A stretch of 64,000 bases of DNA from Methanocaldococcus sp. FS406-22 (lineage in GTDB: Archaea > AGJL01 > Methanococci > Methanococcales > Methanocaldococcaceae), in the NCBI RefSeq assembly GCF_000025525.1, contig NC_013887.1:1498729-1562728 (forward strand). Reading direction: 5' to 3'. A model generated the notes under the pieces. That model had not been told where the DNA came from, searched no databases, and worked only from the letters and a program-made list of their open reading frames with translations. Made by a program: the position numbers and the translations under genes. Position 1 is the first letter of the stretch; each line of letters starts with the position of its first letter. Below are positions 28,300 to 37,183 of the stretch, piece by piece.

Positions 28300-28470
28300 T
28301 TAAAGCTCTTTTTTAACTTTCTCATTTAATTCTTTTAATTTAATATACAACTCTTCATATTCTTTAGTTTCTAATCCAAGTTCTTTTAATTGGTTTATTA
28401 TTGCCTCAAAATGCTCTTCTGTATGCTCTAAAGTATGAAGAAGCTTTTTTATCAACTTTTCTCTTTCCAT
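28300..28470 (-). CDS. 56-residue charged helical protein
   Basis: MEREKLIKKLLHTLEHTEEH followed by FEAIINQLKELGLETKEYEE and a Lys/Glu-rich helix: one long amphipathic coiled coil. GGTGA stands four bases ahead of the ATG and the frame is clean to TAA. No family known. Confidence 0.65.
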   Translation of the reverse strand: MEREKLIKKLLHTLEHTEEHFEAIINQLKELGLETKEYEELYIKLKELNEKVKKEL

Positions 28471-28561
28471 ATTTTCACCAGTTAGTTATTTATAGTTATG
28501 CTAATATAAATAATGTTATCCAAAGTATATAAATGTTATTAAATTTTTGAGGGATAGTATT

Positions 28562-29059
28562 ATGCAAATGTGTGAGTTGTGTGGAAAGCTAACAGATAAG
28601 CTTTACAAGGTAATTATTGAAGGTTCTGAAATGAATGTCTGTAAAGAATGTGCTAAATTTGGCAAAAGCCCAAAGACATATTCAAGATTAGGTAAAAAAA
28701 CTATAATAGGAAAAGGAACGATAACTACTAATAAACAAGTTAAAAAACCTGTGAAAAGAAAGAGAGATATATTTGACACTCTACCAATGTTAAGGGAGGA
28801 TTATGGAGATGTTATTAGAGAAGCAAGAGAAAAGAGAGGTTTATCAATAGAAGAACTTGCTAAAAAACTTAAAATGAAAGCATCCACTTTACAAAAATTT
28901 GAAAGATATGAGTTAGAGCCAAATGAAAGAGAAATTAAAATATTGGAGAAAGAGTTAAAAATTAGTTTAACTGAAAGTGTTGGGGAAGAAAGTTCATATT
29001 ATGGCGGTGGAGATGAAGATGGATTTACCTTAGGTGACTTCATTAGAATTAAAAAATGA
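28562..29059 (+). CDS. Multiprotein bridging factor 1 homologue (aMBF1)
   Basis: 165 residues: N-terminal zinc ribbon (CELCG near residue 3, CKECA near 27), a basic linker, and a Cro-type helix-turn-helix ([40 protein letters not shown]). Archaeal MBF1 binds the small ribosomal subunit and may link to transcription. ATG 28562 chosen for GAGGGA upstream. Confidence 0.9.
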   Translation: MQMCELCGKLTDKLYKVIIEGSEMNVCKECAKFGKSPKTYSRLGKKTIIGKGTITTNKQVKKPVKRKRDIFDTLPMLREDYGDVIREAREKRGLSIEELAKKLKMKASTLQKFERYELEPNEREIKILEKELKISLTESVGEESSYYGGGDEDGFTLGDFIRIKK

Positions 29060-29072
29060 TTGGGGTAGTAAT

Positions 29073-29192
29073 ATGGAAGGAGAAACCTTATTCTTATTAG
29101 TTTCAATGCTTTCCTTTTTAGTTATTATAGGTTTTGTAGTTGGGTTATATGTTTGGTATTTCAAATTAGGGGGTAAAAAGATGATAGAATAG
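29073..29192 (+). CDS. 39-residue single-helix membrane protein
   Basis: MEGETLFLLVSMLSFLVIIG then FVVGLYVWYFKLGGKKMIE: one transmembrane helix with a basic cytoplasmic end. It follows the MBF1 gene by 13 bases with GGGGTAG before the ATG. Plausible small membrane protein on the MBF1 transcript. Confidence 0.6.
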   Translation: MEGETLFLLVSMLSFLVIIGFVVGLYVWYFKLGGKKMIE

Positions 29193-29200
29193 CTAATTAT

Positions 29201-29425
29201 TTAATTTAATTTTTTGTAAATATCATATAGCACAGCTGAAAATACCCAAACAGTAAAAAATCTTGCTATTAAATCCATAACTATCAGAGCTGTCCCTACA
29301 CTAAAAGATATAACCTTACAAGCAGTTTGTAAGATTGTAGCCCCTAAAAATACAATTTCATAACCAAAGATTATTTTAAACACATCAAATATGCTATCAT
29401 AAATTATTTTTCTTTTATCTTCCAT
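29201..29425 (-). CDS. Small membrane protein, unknown
   Basis: 74 residues with two hydrophobic helices (IIFGYEIVFLGATILQTACK and VGTALIVMDLIARFFTVWVF). GAGAGGGA precedes the ATG. No family known. Converges on the 39-residue gene. Confidence 0.6.
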   Translation of the reverse strand: MEDKRKIIYDSIFDVFKIIFGYEIVFLGATILQTACKVISFSVGTALIVMDLIARFFTVWVFSAVLYDIYKKLN

Positions 29426-29460
29426 AATTTCCCTCTCATATTATTCACATAACAATATAT

Positions 29461-29481
29461 AGACTGATGCGGTATGGAAAT
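29461..29481 (+). repeat. Solitary CRISPR-repeat-like fragment
   Basis: AGACTGATGCGGTATGGAAA plus T matches the 3' two-thirds of the array 1 repeat at 18 of 21 positions, including GCGGTATGGAAA. No second repeat or leader adjoins. Its last base is the first base of the truD stop codon on the other strand. Remnant of an array or chance. Confidence 0.5.
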
Positions 29482-30782
29482 TAAAAGTATTTATCCTTCT
29501 TCTCAATAAACTCCCTCAAAACAGAGGTTGCATAATTCCCCTTCTTTAAACAAAACTGCAAAACATAGCTATCATCTTCAATCCAATATTTCATATTGTA
29601 TATTTTTCCAATCATTGCCCTTCTATCTCCAATAAATGAACCAAACTCTCCAATCTTGAAATCTTCTGGGCTTAAGCCCTCTTTTTCATAAATTTCTCTC
29701 TCAATCTCTCCTTGAATGCCATTAGCAAATCTTGTTTTGTAGCCAAATAATGCCCCACTTGGCACGTTATCAATTAAAATATCTCCTTCCATAGGTTCAA
29801 AGCCATATTCAAACCTTCTATTGATTATCTCATTAAATAGATAAGATTGATAAGCATTTATAAACATACATCTTAAATATGGTGGAAGAATCATAAATGC
29901 CTTTTGATAGCTCCCAGTCTCTATATAAGCTTTAATCATTCTTCTTTCATAGAAAAATACCTTTGGGAATTTTTTATATGCTTCTTTAAAGTTTTCTTCA
30001 TCCACCAATTCCCTTGCTAATTTTGATTTTTTGTCATCGTAGGGAAGAGGAGTTCCGCAATATGCATGAAAAGCCGCTTCCCAATCCCTCTCTATAATAA
30101 ACCTTCCAACTATGTGAGTTATTGGTCTTGTAGTTCCAAATCTTTGAACTCCATAGTAGTTTAAGAAATATTTTAGCTTGCATAATTCATCTAAAGCTTT
30201 TTTCAGCTCTTCTCCTTTAAGTTCTGGTTCTCTAACTCTTATAGTAAATCTATTCCCCCACAAATCTCCCAATCTTATTTTTTTATTTGTTTTTTGGAAA
30301 TCTCTTAATGTAATTCCTTTAATCTTAACCTTCTTTAAATCCTCTAACCTTACATTAAAACAGCCAACTCTTTGAGTTGTTACAGCATATTTATCCTTAT
30401 TTCCAGCAAAACCAAAGTGTTTTCTTTGCTTTCCAACTCTATTAGCAATCTCTCTAATTGCATCTAAGGTAGTCCAATTCCTCTTCTCTAAGGTGAAGTG
30501 TATATAATTTCCCTTCCAGTTTTCCACATCTTTAAATTCTATGCTTTTTCCAACCTCTAAGATAATGCCTTCTGGAGTTATCTCCTCAACAATAAAATCC
30601 TCTGGATATTTTTTTATAATTCCTCCAGTATATGCATCAGTTAAATATTTATTCATGTTTAATGGCATCTCTTTTAGCTTTTCTTTAATTCTGCTGTCTC
30701 TTAATTTTTTTCTATATCTTTTTAATTTTTCTTTCAAATTTTTTTCACTTTCTTTCTTTCTCTGCTGAATCAAAAAGTACAT
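29481..30782 (-). CDS. truD: tRNA pseudouridine synthase TruD
   Basis: 433 residues. Modifies U13 of tRNAs. N-terminal basic coiled region, then DFIVEEI and the catalytic segment HFGFAGNKDKYAVTTQRVG, where the Asp of NKDK is the nucleophile; YGVQRFG and the TRUD insertion domain follow. GGTGAT precedes ATG. Its stop codon abuts the CRISPR-like fragment. Confidence 0.93.
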   Translation of the reverse strand: MYFLIQQRKKESEKNLKEKLKRYRKKLRDSRIKEKLKEMPLNMNKYLTDAYTGGIIKKYPEDFIVEEITPEGIILEVGKSIEFKDVENWKGNYIHFTLEKRNWTTLDAIREIANRVGKQRKHFGFAGNKDKYAVTTQRVGCFNVRLEDLKKVKIKGITLRDFQKTNKKIRLGDLWGNRFTIRVREPELKGEELKKALDELCKLKYFLNYYGVQRFGTTRPITHIVGRFIIERDWEAAFHAYCGTPLPYDDKKSKLARELVDEENFKEAYKKFPKVFFYERRMIKAYIETGSYQKAFMILPPYLRCMFINAYQSYLFNEIINRRFEYGFEPMEGDILIDNVPSGALFGYKTRFANGIQGEIEREIYEKEGLSPEDFKIGEFGSFIGDRRAMIGKIYNMKYWIEDDSYVLQFCLKKGNYATSVLREFIEKKDKYF

Positions 30783-30818
30783 ATAATCACCTTGGATAAA
30801 TTTTATTTGGGTGAGATG

Positions 30819-31127
30819 ATGAGAGCTAAAGTGGTTTGGAGAGAGTTGTTAGAGATAGCAAAAAATTATTATGATGAGGATAAGATTTTTTATTCAAAAA
30901 CTAAAAGAGGGGCTTATAAGATAAAAAGCTTTAGTAAAGATAAAATTGTCATTGAAAAACTTAGAGGAAAATTGGATGAAGTTTTAGGAAAAAGAAGATT
31001 TGTTGAAAATTGGGATAAGATTGTTCATGGTGTTGATTGGAATATTCCACCAGCAATAAAATCTTTTTTAAAGTTACATCCAAAAATAGTGGAAAATGAA
31101 GACGGAAATCTTGTTTATAAAGGATAA
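30819..31127 (+). CDS. Conserved hypothetical, basic
   Basis: 102 residues from ATG 30819 behind GGGTGAG (an adjacent ATG at 30816 is possible). Basic alpha/beta protein (RGAYKIKSFSKDKIVIEKLR, GVDWNIPPAIKSFLKLHPKI). The look is of a small nucleic-acid-binding domain, but I recognise no family. Divergent from truD. Confidence 0.55.
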   Translation: MRAKVVWRELLEIAKNYYDEDKIFYSKTKRGAYKIKSFSKDKIVIEKLRGKLDEVLGKRRFVENWDKIVHGVDWNIPPAIKSFLKLHPKIVENEDGNLVYKG

Positions 31128-31129
31128 CT

Positions 31130-31273
31130 TTATTCTTTTTTAAAGAGATAGCCATGAGCTTTATTTACATGTCTTGTGTAATCCTTTGAATATCTGAAAA
31201 TTTTTCCACATCTTGGACATTTAAAGAATGTCTCCCCATCTCTGCTTGTTATTTTTATTGCCTTTAATCTCAT
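31130..31273 (-). CDS. 47-residue C2H2 zinc-finger protein
   Basis: A single finger, [20 protein letters not shown] followed by NKAHG: C-X2-C-X12-H-X4-H with hydrophobics at finger positions. Basic flanks. GAGGTGGGA lies before the ATG. Archaeal C2H2 mini-proteins of this size are known but little studied; DNA or RNA binding is likely. Too short for routine gene calling. Confidence 0.75.
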   Translation of the reverse strand: MRLKAIKITSRDGETFFKCPRCGKIFRYSKDYTRHVNKAHGYLFKKE

Positions 31274-31395
31274 AAAATCCCACCTCCATAATCGTTATAG
31301 GAGGTGAGGATATATAAATGTTAAAAGAGATACTTTTAATTAGATACTAAAAATCAATATAAAAATTTTTCTCTAAAAAATGTGGGGGAGGGAGT

Positions 31396-33495
31396 ATGAG
31401 CTTAAAATATATTTTTTATCCAAAATCAGTAGCTGTAATAGGAGCTTCAAAAACTGAAGGAAAGGTTGGATATGCAATAATGAAAAACTTAAAAGACTTT
31501 AATGGAAAAATCTATCCCATAAATCCAAAATATGATGAAATATTTGGAATAAAATGCTACAAATCAGTTTTGGATGTTGAGGATGATATAGATTTGGCAG
31601 TTATAGTTGTTCCAAATATTGTTGTCCCTAAGGTATTAGAAGAATGTGGAGAAAAAGGAGTTAAAGGGGCTGTAATTATTACAGCTGGCTTTTCAGAAGT
31701 AGGAAATTATGAGTTGGAAGAGAAAATTAAGGAGATTGCAAAAATATACAATATAAGGGTTATAGGGCCTAATTGCTTGGGGATTATGAACACACACATA
31801 AATTTAAATGCCACATTTGCAAAGGTATTTCCTCCAAAAGGAGGGGTTTCAATAATCTCACAAAGTGGGGCTGTTTTAAACGCTATATTGGATATAGCCC
31901 CTTTATTGAATATTGGCTTTTCTAAGGTTGTTAGTATTGGAAATAAGGCAGATATTCAGGAAAGTGATTTATTGGAATATTTTTTAGATGATGAAGATAC
32001 TAAGATAGTTGTTTTATACATAGAAGGATTAAAGGATAAGAGATTTTTAAAAGTTGCTAAAAAGCTATCTAAGAAAAAGCCAATAATTGCCCTAAAATCT
32101 GGAAGAACTGAAGTTGGAAAGAAAGCTGCGAAATCTCACACCGGCTCTTTAGCTGGAGAGGATGTTATTTATGAGGCAGCGTTTAAAGAAGCTGGGATAA
32201 TTAGGGCATATACGTTTGAAGAGTTGGTTGATTTATGCCATTTATTCTCAACACAGCCAACAATAAGCTCAAATGAAATTGGGATTATAACAAATGCTGG
32301 AGGATTTGGAGTTTTAGCAGCTGATAGCTGTGTTGATTATAATATGAAGCTATCTAACTTTGAAAAATCAACAATAGAGAAGCTTAAAGAAATTTTGCCT
32401 CCAACTGCCAACATATCAAATCCTTTGGATATTATAGGAGATGCCACACCAGAAAGATATAGAAGAGTTATAGAGGTTTTAGCTGAAGATAATAACATTA
32501 AAGGGCTTTTGGTTATATTAACACCACAAGAGATGACAAAACCATTGGAGGTTGCTAAATCTATTGTAGAGGTTAAAAATTCCCATAAAGAATTTGCCAA
32601 TAAACCATTAATTACTTCATTTGTTGGAGGAGTTTCAGTTAAAGGAGCTAAAAGTTATTTAAGAAAAAATGGAATTCCTGCATACATAACTCCAGAAAAT
32701 GGTGTCAAAGCTTTATCTCATCTCTATAAATATAGCTTAATGAAAGTTAAGGAAGATTATGATGAATATTTAGAAAATGTTAAAGAAGAGTTCTTAAAAA
32801 TCACAGAAGAAAATAAAGATATTATTAAAGAATTGCTACAAAATCCAAATGAGTATAAAGCAAAAAAATTATTGAGCATTTATGGTCTTCCAGTACCTAA
32901 GGGATATTTAGCTAAAAATGAAGATGAAGCTGTTGAATATTGCAAAAAATTAGGAAAATGTGTAATGAAAATTGTCTCACCACAAATAATACATAAGACG
33001 GAGGCAGGGGGAGTTATAATAAACCCAGAAAATCCTAAAGAGGCATTTAAAAAATTAATTGAAAACGCCAAAAATTATGCAAAAAGGATGGACATTGATG
33101 ATTTAATTATAGAAGGAGTTTTAGTTGAAGAATTCATTGAGAAAGATAAGATGGAGATTATAGTTGGAGCTAAGAGGGATGATATCTTTGGATCTGTTGT
33201 AATGGTTGGTTTAGGAGGGGTTTTTGTTGAGGTCTTAAAGGATGTGAGCTTTGGCATTTCACCAATAACAAGAGACTTTGCTCATGAGATGTTGAAGGAA
33301 TTAAAATCATACAAAGTTTTAGAGGGGGTTAGAGGAAGACCTAAAAGAGACATTAACTTTATTGTTGATACTCTAATAAAGATTGGGGTATTTATGGATA
33401 TTCACAGTGAGATTAAGGAAATGGACTTAAACCCAGTATTTGTCTTTAATGATAAAGAAGGAGGGTGTATTGGTGATGCAAGAATAATCAAATAA
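31396..33495 (+). CDS. Acetate-CoA ligase (ADP-forming), fused alpha-beta
   Basis: 699 residues. Converts acetyl-CoA, ADP and Pi to acetate, CoA and ATP, or the reverse. Order: CoA-binding domain (VAVIGASKTEGKVGYAIM), ligase domain 2 with phospho-His in KSHTGSLAGED near residue 252, then the ATP-grasp beta part (VMKIVSPQIIHKTEAGGV and GLGGVFVEVLKDVSFGISPI). Fusion order as in NDP-forming Acd enzymes. GGGGGAGGGAG precedes ATG. Confidence 0.93.
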   Translation: MSLKYIFYPKSVAVIGASKTEGKVGYAIMKNLKDFNGKIYPINPKYDEIFGIKCYKSVLDVEDDIDLAVIVVPNIVVPKVLEECGEKGVKGAVIITAGFSEVGNYELEEKIKEIAKIYNIRVIGPNCLGIMNTHINLNATFAKVFPPKGGVSIISQSGAVLNAILDIAPLLNIGFSKVVSIGNKADIQESDLLEYFLDDEDTKIVVLYIEGLKDKRFLKVAKKLSKKKPIIALKSGRTEVGKKAAKSHTGSLAGEDVIYEAAFKEAGIIRAYTFEELVDLCHLFSTQPTISSNEIGIITNAGGFGVLAADSCVDYNMKLSNFEKSTIEKLKEILPPTANISNPLDIIGDATPERYRRVIEVLAEDNNIKGLLVILTPQEMTKPLEVAKSIVEVKNSHKEFANKPLITSFVGGVSVKGAKSYLRKNGIPAYITPENGVKALSHLYKYSLMKVKEDYDEYLENVKEEFLKITEENKDIIKELLQNPNEYKAKKLLSIYGLPVPKGYLAKNEDEAVEYCKKLGKCVMKIVSPQIIHKTEAGGVIINPENPKEAFKKLIENAKNYAKRMDIDDLIIEGVLVEEFIEKDKMEIIVGAKRDDIFGSVVMVGLGGVFVEVLKDVSFGISPITRDFAHEMLKELKSYKVLEGVRGRPKRDINFIVDTLIKIGVFMDIHSEIKEMDLNPVFVFNDKEGGCIGDARIIK

Positions 33496-33542
33496 ATTTA
33501 ATTTATTTCAGAAAAAAACAGATAAATTCAACCAATAACAGA

Positions 33543-33560
33543 GCTAACTTTCCAGTTAGC
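33543..33560. terminator. Hairpin overlapping the HesB-like stop codon
   Basis: GCTAACT/AGTTAGC, seven pairs with a four-base loop (TTCC, or GGAA on the minus strand). It spans the TAA of the HesB-like gene. Could limit read-through between the convergent genes. It lacks the internal GAA/A bulge of archaeal SECIS elements. Confidence 0.4.
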
Positions 33561-33843
33561 ACTCACTACTACCTTTTATCTTAAGATACTTTCCAAAGAT
33601 AGACCTTCTTAATGTGATATTAATTTCATCAAGCCACTGGTCAGCAATTGGGTCAATATAAAGTTTGAATTCATTATCGTAGATTAGTTTATCATTTTCG
33701 TTGGGGTGGGCGATGGCTATTCCAAACTTAGGTCCTCCTCAAGCAAATCCTTCAAAGTATATAACTACATTATCCTGATTAGCTTTCTTTAGCTTATCTA
33801 AGATGAATTCCTTAGCTTCATCCGATATAACAACTTTCTTCAT
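33556..33843 (-). CDS. HesB/IscA-like protein with in-frame UGA (probable selenoprotein)
   Basis: 95 codons with TGA at codon 35 (33739-33741). Before it: MKKVVISDEAKEFILDKLKK, NVVIYFEGFA; then UGA; after it: GGPKFGIAIAHPNENDKLIY and SSEC ending at TAA. The pattern FEGFA-x-GGPKFGIA is the HesB/IscA fold where x is normally the first cluster-binding Cys, so UGA replaces Cys, as in the HesB-like selenoproteins known from Methanocaldococcus. Both halves stay in frame with typical codon use, arguing against decay. GGTGAT precedes ATG. I could not identify a convincing archaeal SECIS; the 33543-33560 hairpin has no GAA/A bulge. SepSecS is encoded at 46121, consistent with Sec use. Confidence 0.82.
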
Positions 33844-34145
33844 TTCATATCACCACCTTATTATAGAATTCATTATTAGAATTCCTAATATATATAACTT
33901 ATGGTTATGTCAATACTCAACACAATCATATAGAATAATGCTAAAAAATAAAAAAGAATAAAAATAATAAGATAATATAATGAGATGAAAGTTATAATGT
34001 CTTTCAAAACATTTTCGAATAAATAAGGTATTTATGAACGCCTTCCAAAGGAAGACGTTCAAACCTCCTAATAAATTTTATTAATAAAGACATTAAGTTA
34101 ATGTTTATTTAATTATCTTTAAAATACTTATAACGGTGATATTTT
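33844..34145. promoter_or_regulatory. Divergent promoter region of the HesB-like gene and psmA
   Basis: Minus strand: TATA-like GTTATATATATTAGG (about 33883-33897), with GAATTC at 33866-33871 and 33879-33884, 13 bases apart, between the TATA box and start: a possible operator. Plus strand: AAAATACTTATAAC just before psmA. A hairpin GAACGCCTTCC/GGAAGACGTTC (34036-34060) stands alone; it pairs better as minus-strand RNA. No gene. Confidence 0.4.
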
Positions 34146-34931
34146 ATGCAAATGGTGCCACCAAGTGCTTATGATAGGGCTATTACAGTGTTTAGCCCAG
34201 AAGGTAGGTTATATCAAGTAGAGTATGCAAGAGAGGCAGTGAGAAGAGGAACAACAGCAATAGGGATTGTTTGTAAAGATGGTGTTGTCTTAGCGGTAGA
34301 TAGAAGAATAACAAGCAAACTCGTAAAAATTAGGTCAATAGAGAAGATATTCCAAATTGATGACCATGTTGCCGCTGCCACATCTGGGTTGGTAGCTGAT
34401 GCAAGGGTTTTAATAGATAGAGCGAGATTAGAAGCTCAAATTTACAGATTAACTTACGGAGAGGAAATATCAATTGAAATGTTGGCTAAAAAAATTTGTG
34501 ATATTAAGCAAGCATATACACAGCATGGAGGGGTTAGGCCGTTTGGTGTCTCTTTATTAATTGCTGGAATAGATAGAAATGAGGCAAGGTTGTTTGAAAC
34601 AGACCCAAGTGGGGCTTTAATTGAATATAAAGCAACAGCAATAGGTAGTGGAAGACCTGTAGTTATGGAATTATTAGAGAAAGAGTATAGGGATGATATA
34701 ACATTAGATGAAGGTTTAGAGTTGGCTATAACTGCATTAACAAAAGCAAATGAAGATATAAAACCTGAAAATGTTGATGTTTGCGTTATAACAGTTAAAG
34801 ATTCACAATTTAAGAAAATCCCTGCAGAGAAAATAAAAAAACTCATAGAAAATGTTAAAAAGAAGTTAGAGGATAAAAATAAAAAAGAAGAAGAAAATAG
34901 AGAAGAAACTAAAGAAAAGCAAGAAGAATAA
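34146..34931 (+). CDS. psmA: Proteasome subunit alpha
   Basis: 261 residues. Forms the outer rings of the 20S proteasome. Signature [20 protein letters not shown] near residue 10, then [20 protein letters not shown]. The C-terminal 30 residues are a Lys/Glu-rich tail. The beta subunit is not in this window. GGTGAT precedes ATG. Confidence 0.97.
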   Translation: MQMVPPSAYDRAITVFSPEGRLYQVEYAREAVRRGTTAIGIVCKDGVVLAVDRRITSKLVKIRSIEKIFQIDDHVAAATSGLVADARVLIDRARLEAQIYRLTYGEEISIEMLAKKICDIKQAYTQHGGVRPFGVSLLIAGIDRNEARLFETDPSGALIEYKATAIGSGRPVVMELLEKEYRDDITLDEGLELAITALTKANEDIKPENVDVCVITVKDSQFKKIPAEKIKKLIENVKKKLEDKNKKEEENREETKEKQEE

Positions 34932-35016
34932 ATCCATAGTAAAATTTTTAAATCCGCTATTTTAAATTACTTTATTAGATATTAATAATATTTAGAGTAT
35001 CTCGCTCATTATAATG

Positions 35017-35106
35017 GGACTTTCGCAGGAATTAATATTTTATTGCATATTGGCATCCTTTTGATGTCTAAATTCCTTGAATTTAATATATAAACTGCGA
35101 AAGTCC
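35017..35106. mobile_element. Possible 90-bp MITE with 12-bp inverted ends
   Basis: GGACTTTCGCAG at 35017-35028 and its perfect complement CTGCGAAAGTCC at 35095-35106 enclose 66 AT-rich bases without an ORF. Flanks are AT-rich and no clean target duplication is obvious. It looks like a non-autonomous element ended by insertion-sequence-type terminal repeats; it could also be a long-range hairpin in the psmA 3' region. Confidence 0.45.
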
Positions 35107-35182
35107 TATATTACTCACAAAGTAATTTTTATAAATTCAAAACCCTTAGCCGAAACATTTATATAATGTGGGGAGGGATATT

Positions 35183-35890
35183 ATGGTGTCCTTAGAAGAG
35201 GCAGTAATTGCAAGATATAATTCACATGGCGAAAAATTTGAAATTTTAGTTGACCCATACTTAGCGGCTAAGCTTAAAGAAGGTCAAAATGTAGATATGG
35301 ATGAGCTTTTAGCTGTTGAAGTTGTATTTAGAGATGCAAATAAAGGAGAAAAAGCCCCTGAAGAACTTTTATCAAAGGTCTTTGGAACAACAGATGTTAA
35401 AGAAATTGCTAAAAAAATCATATTAAAAGGTCAAGTCCAATTAACTGCTAAGCAGAGAGAAGAAATTAGAGAGCAGAAAAAAAGGCAAATTATAACTATA
35501 ATTAGTAGAAACACCATAAACCCTCAAACAGACACTCCACATCCACCACATAGAATTGAAAAGGCAATAGAAGAATTGAGAATTAATATTGATATTTACA
35601 AAAGTGCTGAAGAACAAGTTCCTGAAATTGTTAAAAAGCTTAAAAAAGTTCTTCCTATTAGGTTTGAAAAGAGAGATATTGCTGTTAAAATTCCAGCAGA
35701 ATTTGCTTCTAAGGCATATAATGCTTTATACCAATTTGGAGCCGTTAAGCAGGAAGAATGGCAACCAGATGGTTCTTTAATTGTGTTAATTGAAATACCA
35801 AGTGGGATTGAAGCAGAGTTCTATGCTCATTTAAACAAAATAACCAAAGGAAATGTCCAAACAAAGGTTGTTAAGAAGTATAGTGAATAA
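35183..35890 (+). CDS. SBDS-family ribosome maturation protein
   Basis: 235 residues. [20 protein letters not shown] begins the FYSH domain; a helical middle domain and C-terminal ferredoxin-like domain follow. It releases the anti-association factor aIF6 from 50S subunits. GGGGAGGGA favours ATG 35183 over an in-frame ATG at 35168. First gene of a likely ribosome-related operon to 37411. Confidence 0.93.
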   Translation: MVSLEEAVIARYNSHGEKFEILVDPYLAAKLKEGQNVDMDELLAVEVVFRDANKGEKAPEELLSKVFGTTDVKEIAKKIILKGQVQLTAKQREEIREQKKRQIITIISRNTINPQTDTPHPPHRIEKAIEELRINIDIYKSAEEQVPEIVKKLKKVLPIRFEKRDIAVKIPAEFASKAYNALYQFGAVKQEEWQPDGSLIVLIEIPSGIEAEFYAHLNKITKGNVQTKVVKKYSE

Positions 35891-35920
35891 TTTATAGAAA
35901 TTAGAAATGAGGTGATGTAG

Positions 35921-36199
35921 ATGTTCAGCCACACAAAGAAAGTAGGGCCAACAGGAAGATTTGGACCAAGATATGGTTTAAAAATTAGAGTTAGAGTTAG
36001 AGATGTTGAAATTAAAGCAAAGAAGAAATATAAATGCCCTGTTTGCGGATTTCCAAAGTTAAAGAGAGCTTCAACATCAATCTGGGTTTGTGGAAAGTGT
36101 GGGGCTAAGATAGCTGGAGGAGCTTACACACCAGAGACAGGGGCAGGTAAAGCTGTTATGAAGGCAATTAGAAGAATCGTTGAGAGAAAAGAAGAATAA
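35921..36199 (+). CDS. rpl37ae: Ribosomal protein L37Ae (eL43)
   Basis: 92 residues with a zinc ribbon CPVCG (near residue 39) and CGKCG (near 57). N terminus [20 protein letters not shown] is characteristic. GAGGTGATG lies upstream. Large-subunit protein. Confidence 0.96.
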   Translation: MFSHTKKVGPTGRFGPRYGLKIRVRVRDVEIKAKKKYKCPVCGFPKLKRASTSIWVCGKCGAKIAGGAYTPETGAGKAVMKAIRRIVERKEE

Positions 36200-36261
36200 T
36201 TTATCAAACTTTATATCTAATTTTTTTCTTTTAAAATACCAAAATTATTTTGGGGATGTAT

Positions 36262-36402
36262 ATGGTTGAATATAAATGTTTAAACTGTAAAAAGATAATA
36301 AAATTTGAAGAGTTAGGAAATAGAGCGAGATGTCCTCACTGCAGTTATAAGATATTGGTTAAGCTTAGACCAAAAGTAGTTAAACATGTAAAGGCGAGAT
36401 AA
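36262..36402 (+). CDS. rpoP: RNA polymerase subunit P (Rpo12)
   Basis: 46 residues: [19 protein letters not shown], then [20 protein letters not shown], a zinc ribbon (CX2C, CPHC) as in eukaryotic Rpb12. GGGG stands before ATG 36262. The stop is one base from the next start. Too short for routine calling but certain in this position. Confidence 0.93.
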   Translation: MVEYKCLNCKKIIKFEELGNRARCPHCSYKILVKLRPKVVKHVKAR

Positions 36403-36403
36403 A

Positions 36404-36913
36404 ATGATACTCACAACTTCAAGAAAACCTTCTCAAAGAACAAGAAGTTTCGCAAGAGATTTAGAGAGGACTTTAAATTTGCCTTATGTCCAGAGAGGGA
36501 AACTTTCATTAAAGGATATTTTTGAAATTGATAAACATGTTCTTTTAATTGGTGAGTTTAAAGCCAACCCTGGAACTTTAGTTGTTTATGATGTTGAAAA
36601 TGAAAGGAGATTATCAAGCTTTATCTCCGTTAAATTACAGAGAGAGATTTGTGGAGGGAAAATATACAACGATGATGGAATAAGAATAAGAATTAGCAAG
36701 GAGCTTAAAGATGATGAGGAGTTCCAAAAACACTATGAAATTTATGATGAATTTTTGTTCCAACATTTAAATATTGATGAGGATAGCGATATAACATTAA
36801 GATTAGAAAAAGACCCAAAATATTTATTTGCCATTCAATTTTATAAGGGAAGGGTTAAGATAGGCCCTTTAATTAGAGTAAAATCTATTAAGCTGTTCGA
36901 CAGCCTTATATAA
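36404..36913 (+). CDS. Brix-domain ribosome biogenesis protein (Imp4-like)
   Basis: 169 residues. [20 protein letters not shown] at the N terminus is the Imp4/Brix signature; the archaeal version is a single Brix domain that binds pre-rRNA. The small-subunit U3-type function is known for the eukaryotic homologue only. Overlap-free tandem position between rpoP and pcc1, as in many archaea. Confidence 0.93.
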   Translation: MILTTSRKPSQRTRSFARDLERTLNLPYVQRGKLSLKDIFEIDKHVLLIGEFKANPGTLVVYDVENERRLSSFISVKLQREICGGKIYNDDGIRIRISKELKDDEEFQKHYEIYDEFLFQHLNIDEDSDITLRLEKDPKYLFAIQFYKGRVKIGPLIRVKSIKLFDSLI

Positions 36914-36928
36914 ATGGCAGGGATTTTT

Positions 36929-37171
36929 ATGAATTCTTTTGAACTAATATTGGAGTTTGATAGTGAGGAAGAGGCAGAAGTTATTTATAAATCCATATTT
37001 TTAGAACATCTAACATCTCAAATAAAATCCTCTGCCACAATGGAAATAAATAAAAATGTAATAAAGATAAATGTTAAGGCAGAAGATATTTCTATATTAA
37101 AGGCATCTATCTACTCTTACTTAAGATGGATAGGTGTAGCACAAAACATTTATAAGATTTGCAAAGAATGA
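36929..37171 (+). CDS. pcc1: KEOPS complex subunit Pcc1
   Basis: 80 residues. LILEFDSEEEAEVIYKSIFL and SSATMEINKNVIKINVKAED, then ASIYSYLRWIGVAQNIY, match Pcc1/CTAG, the dimerisation subunit of KEOPS, which makes t6A37 in tRNA. ATG 36929 with GGGA upstream; an ATG at 36914 follows the Brix stop directly but lacks a site. Confidence 0.88.
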   Translation: MNSFELILEFDSEEEAEVIYKSIFLEHLTSQIKSSATMEINKNVIKINVKAEDISILKASIYSYLRWIGVAQNIYKICKE

Positions 37172-37183
37172 GGAGGTGGTAAT

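Noticed and set aside
34036-34060. Strong hairpin considered as a SECIS for the UGA gene
   Set aside because: About 200 bases upstream of the start, beyond the likely TATA box, and no GAA/A internal bulge.
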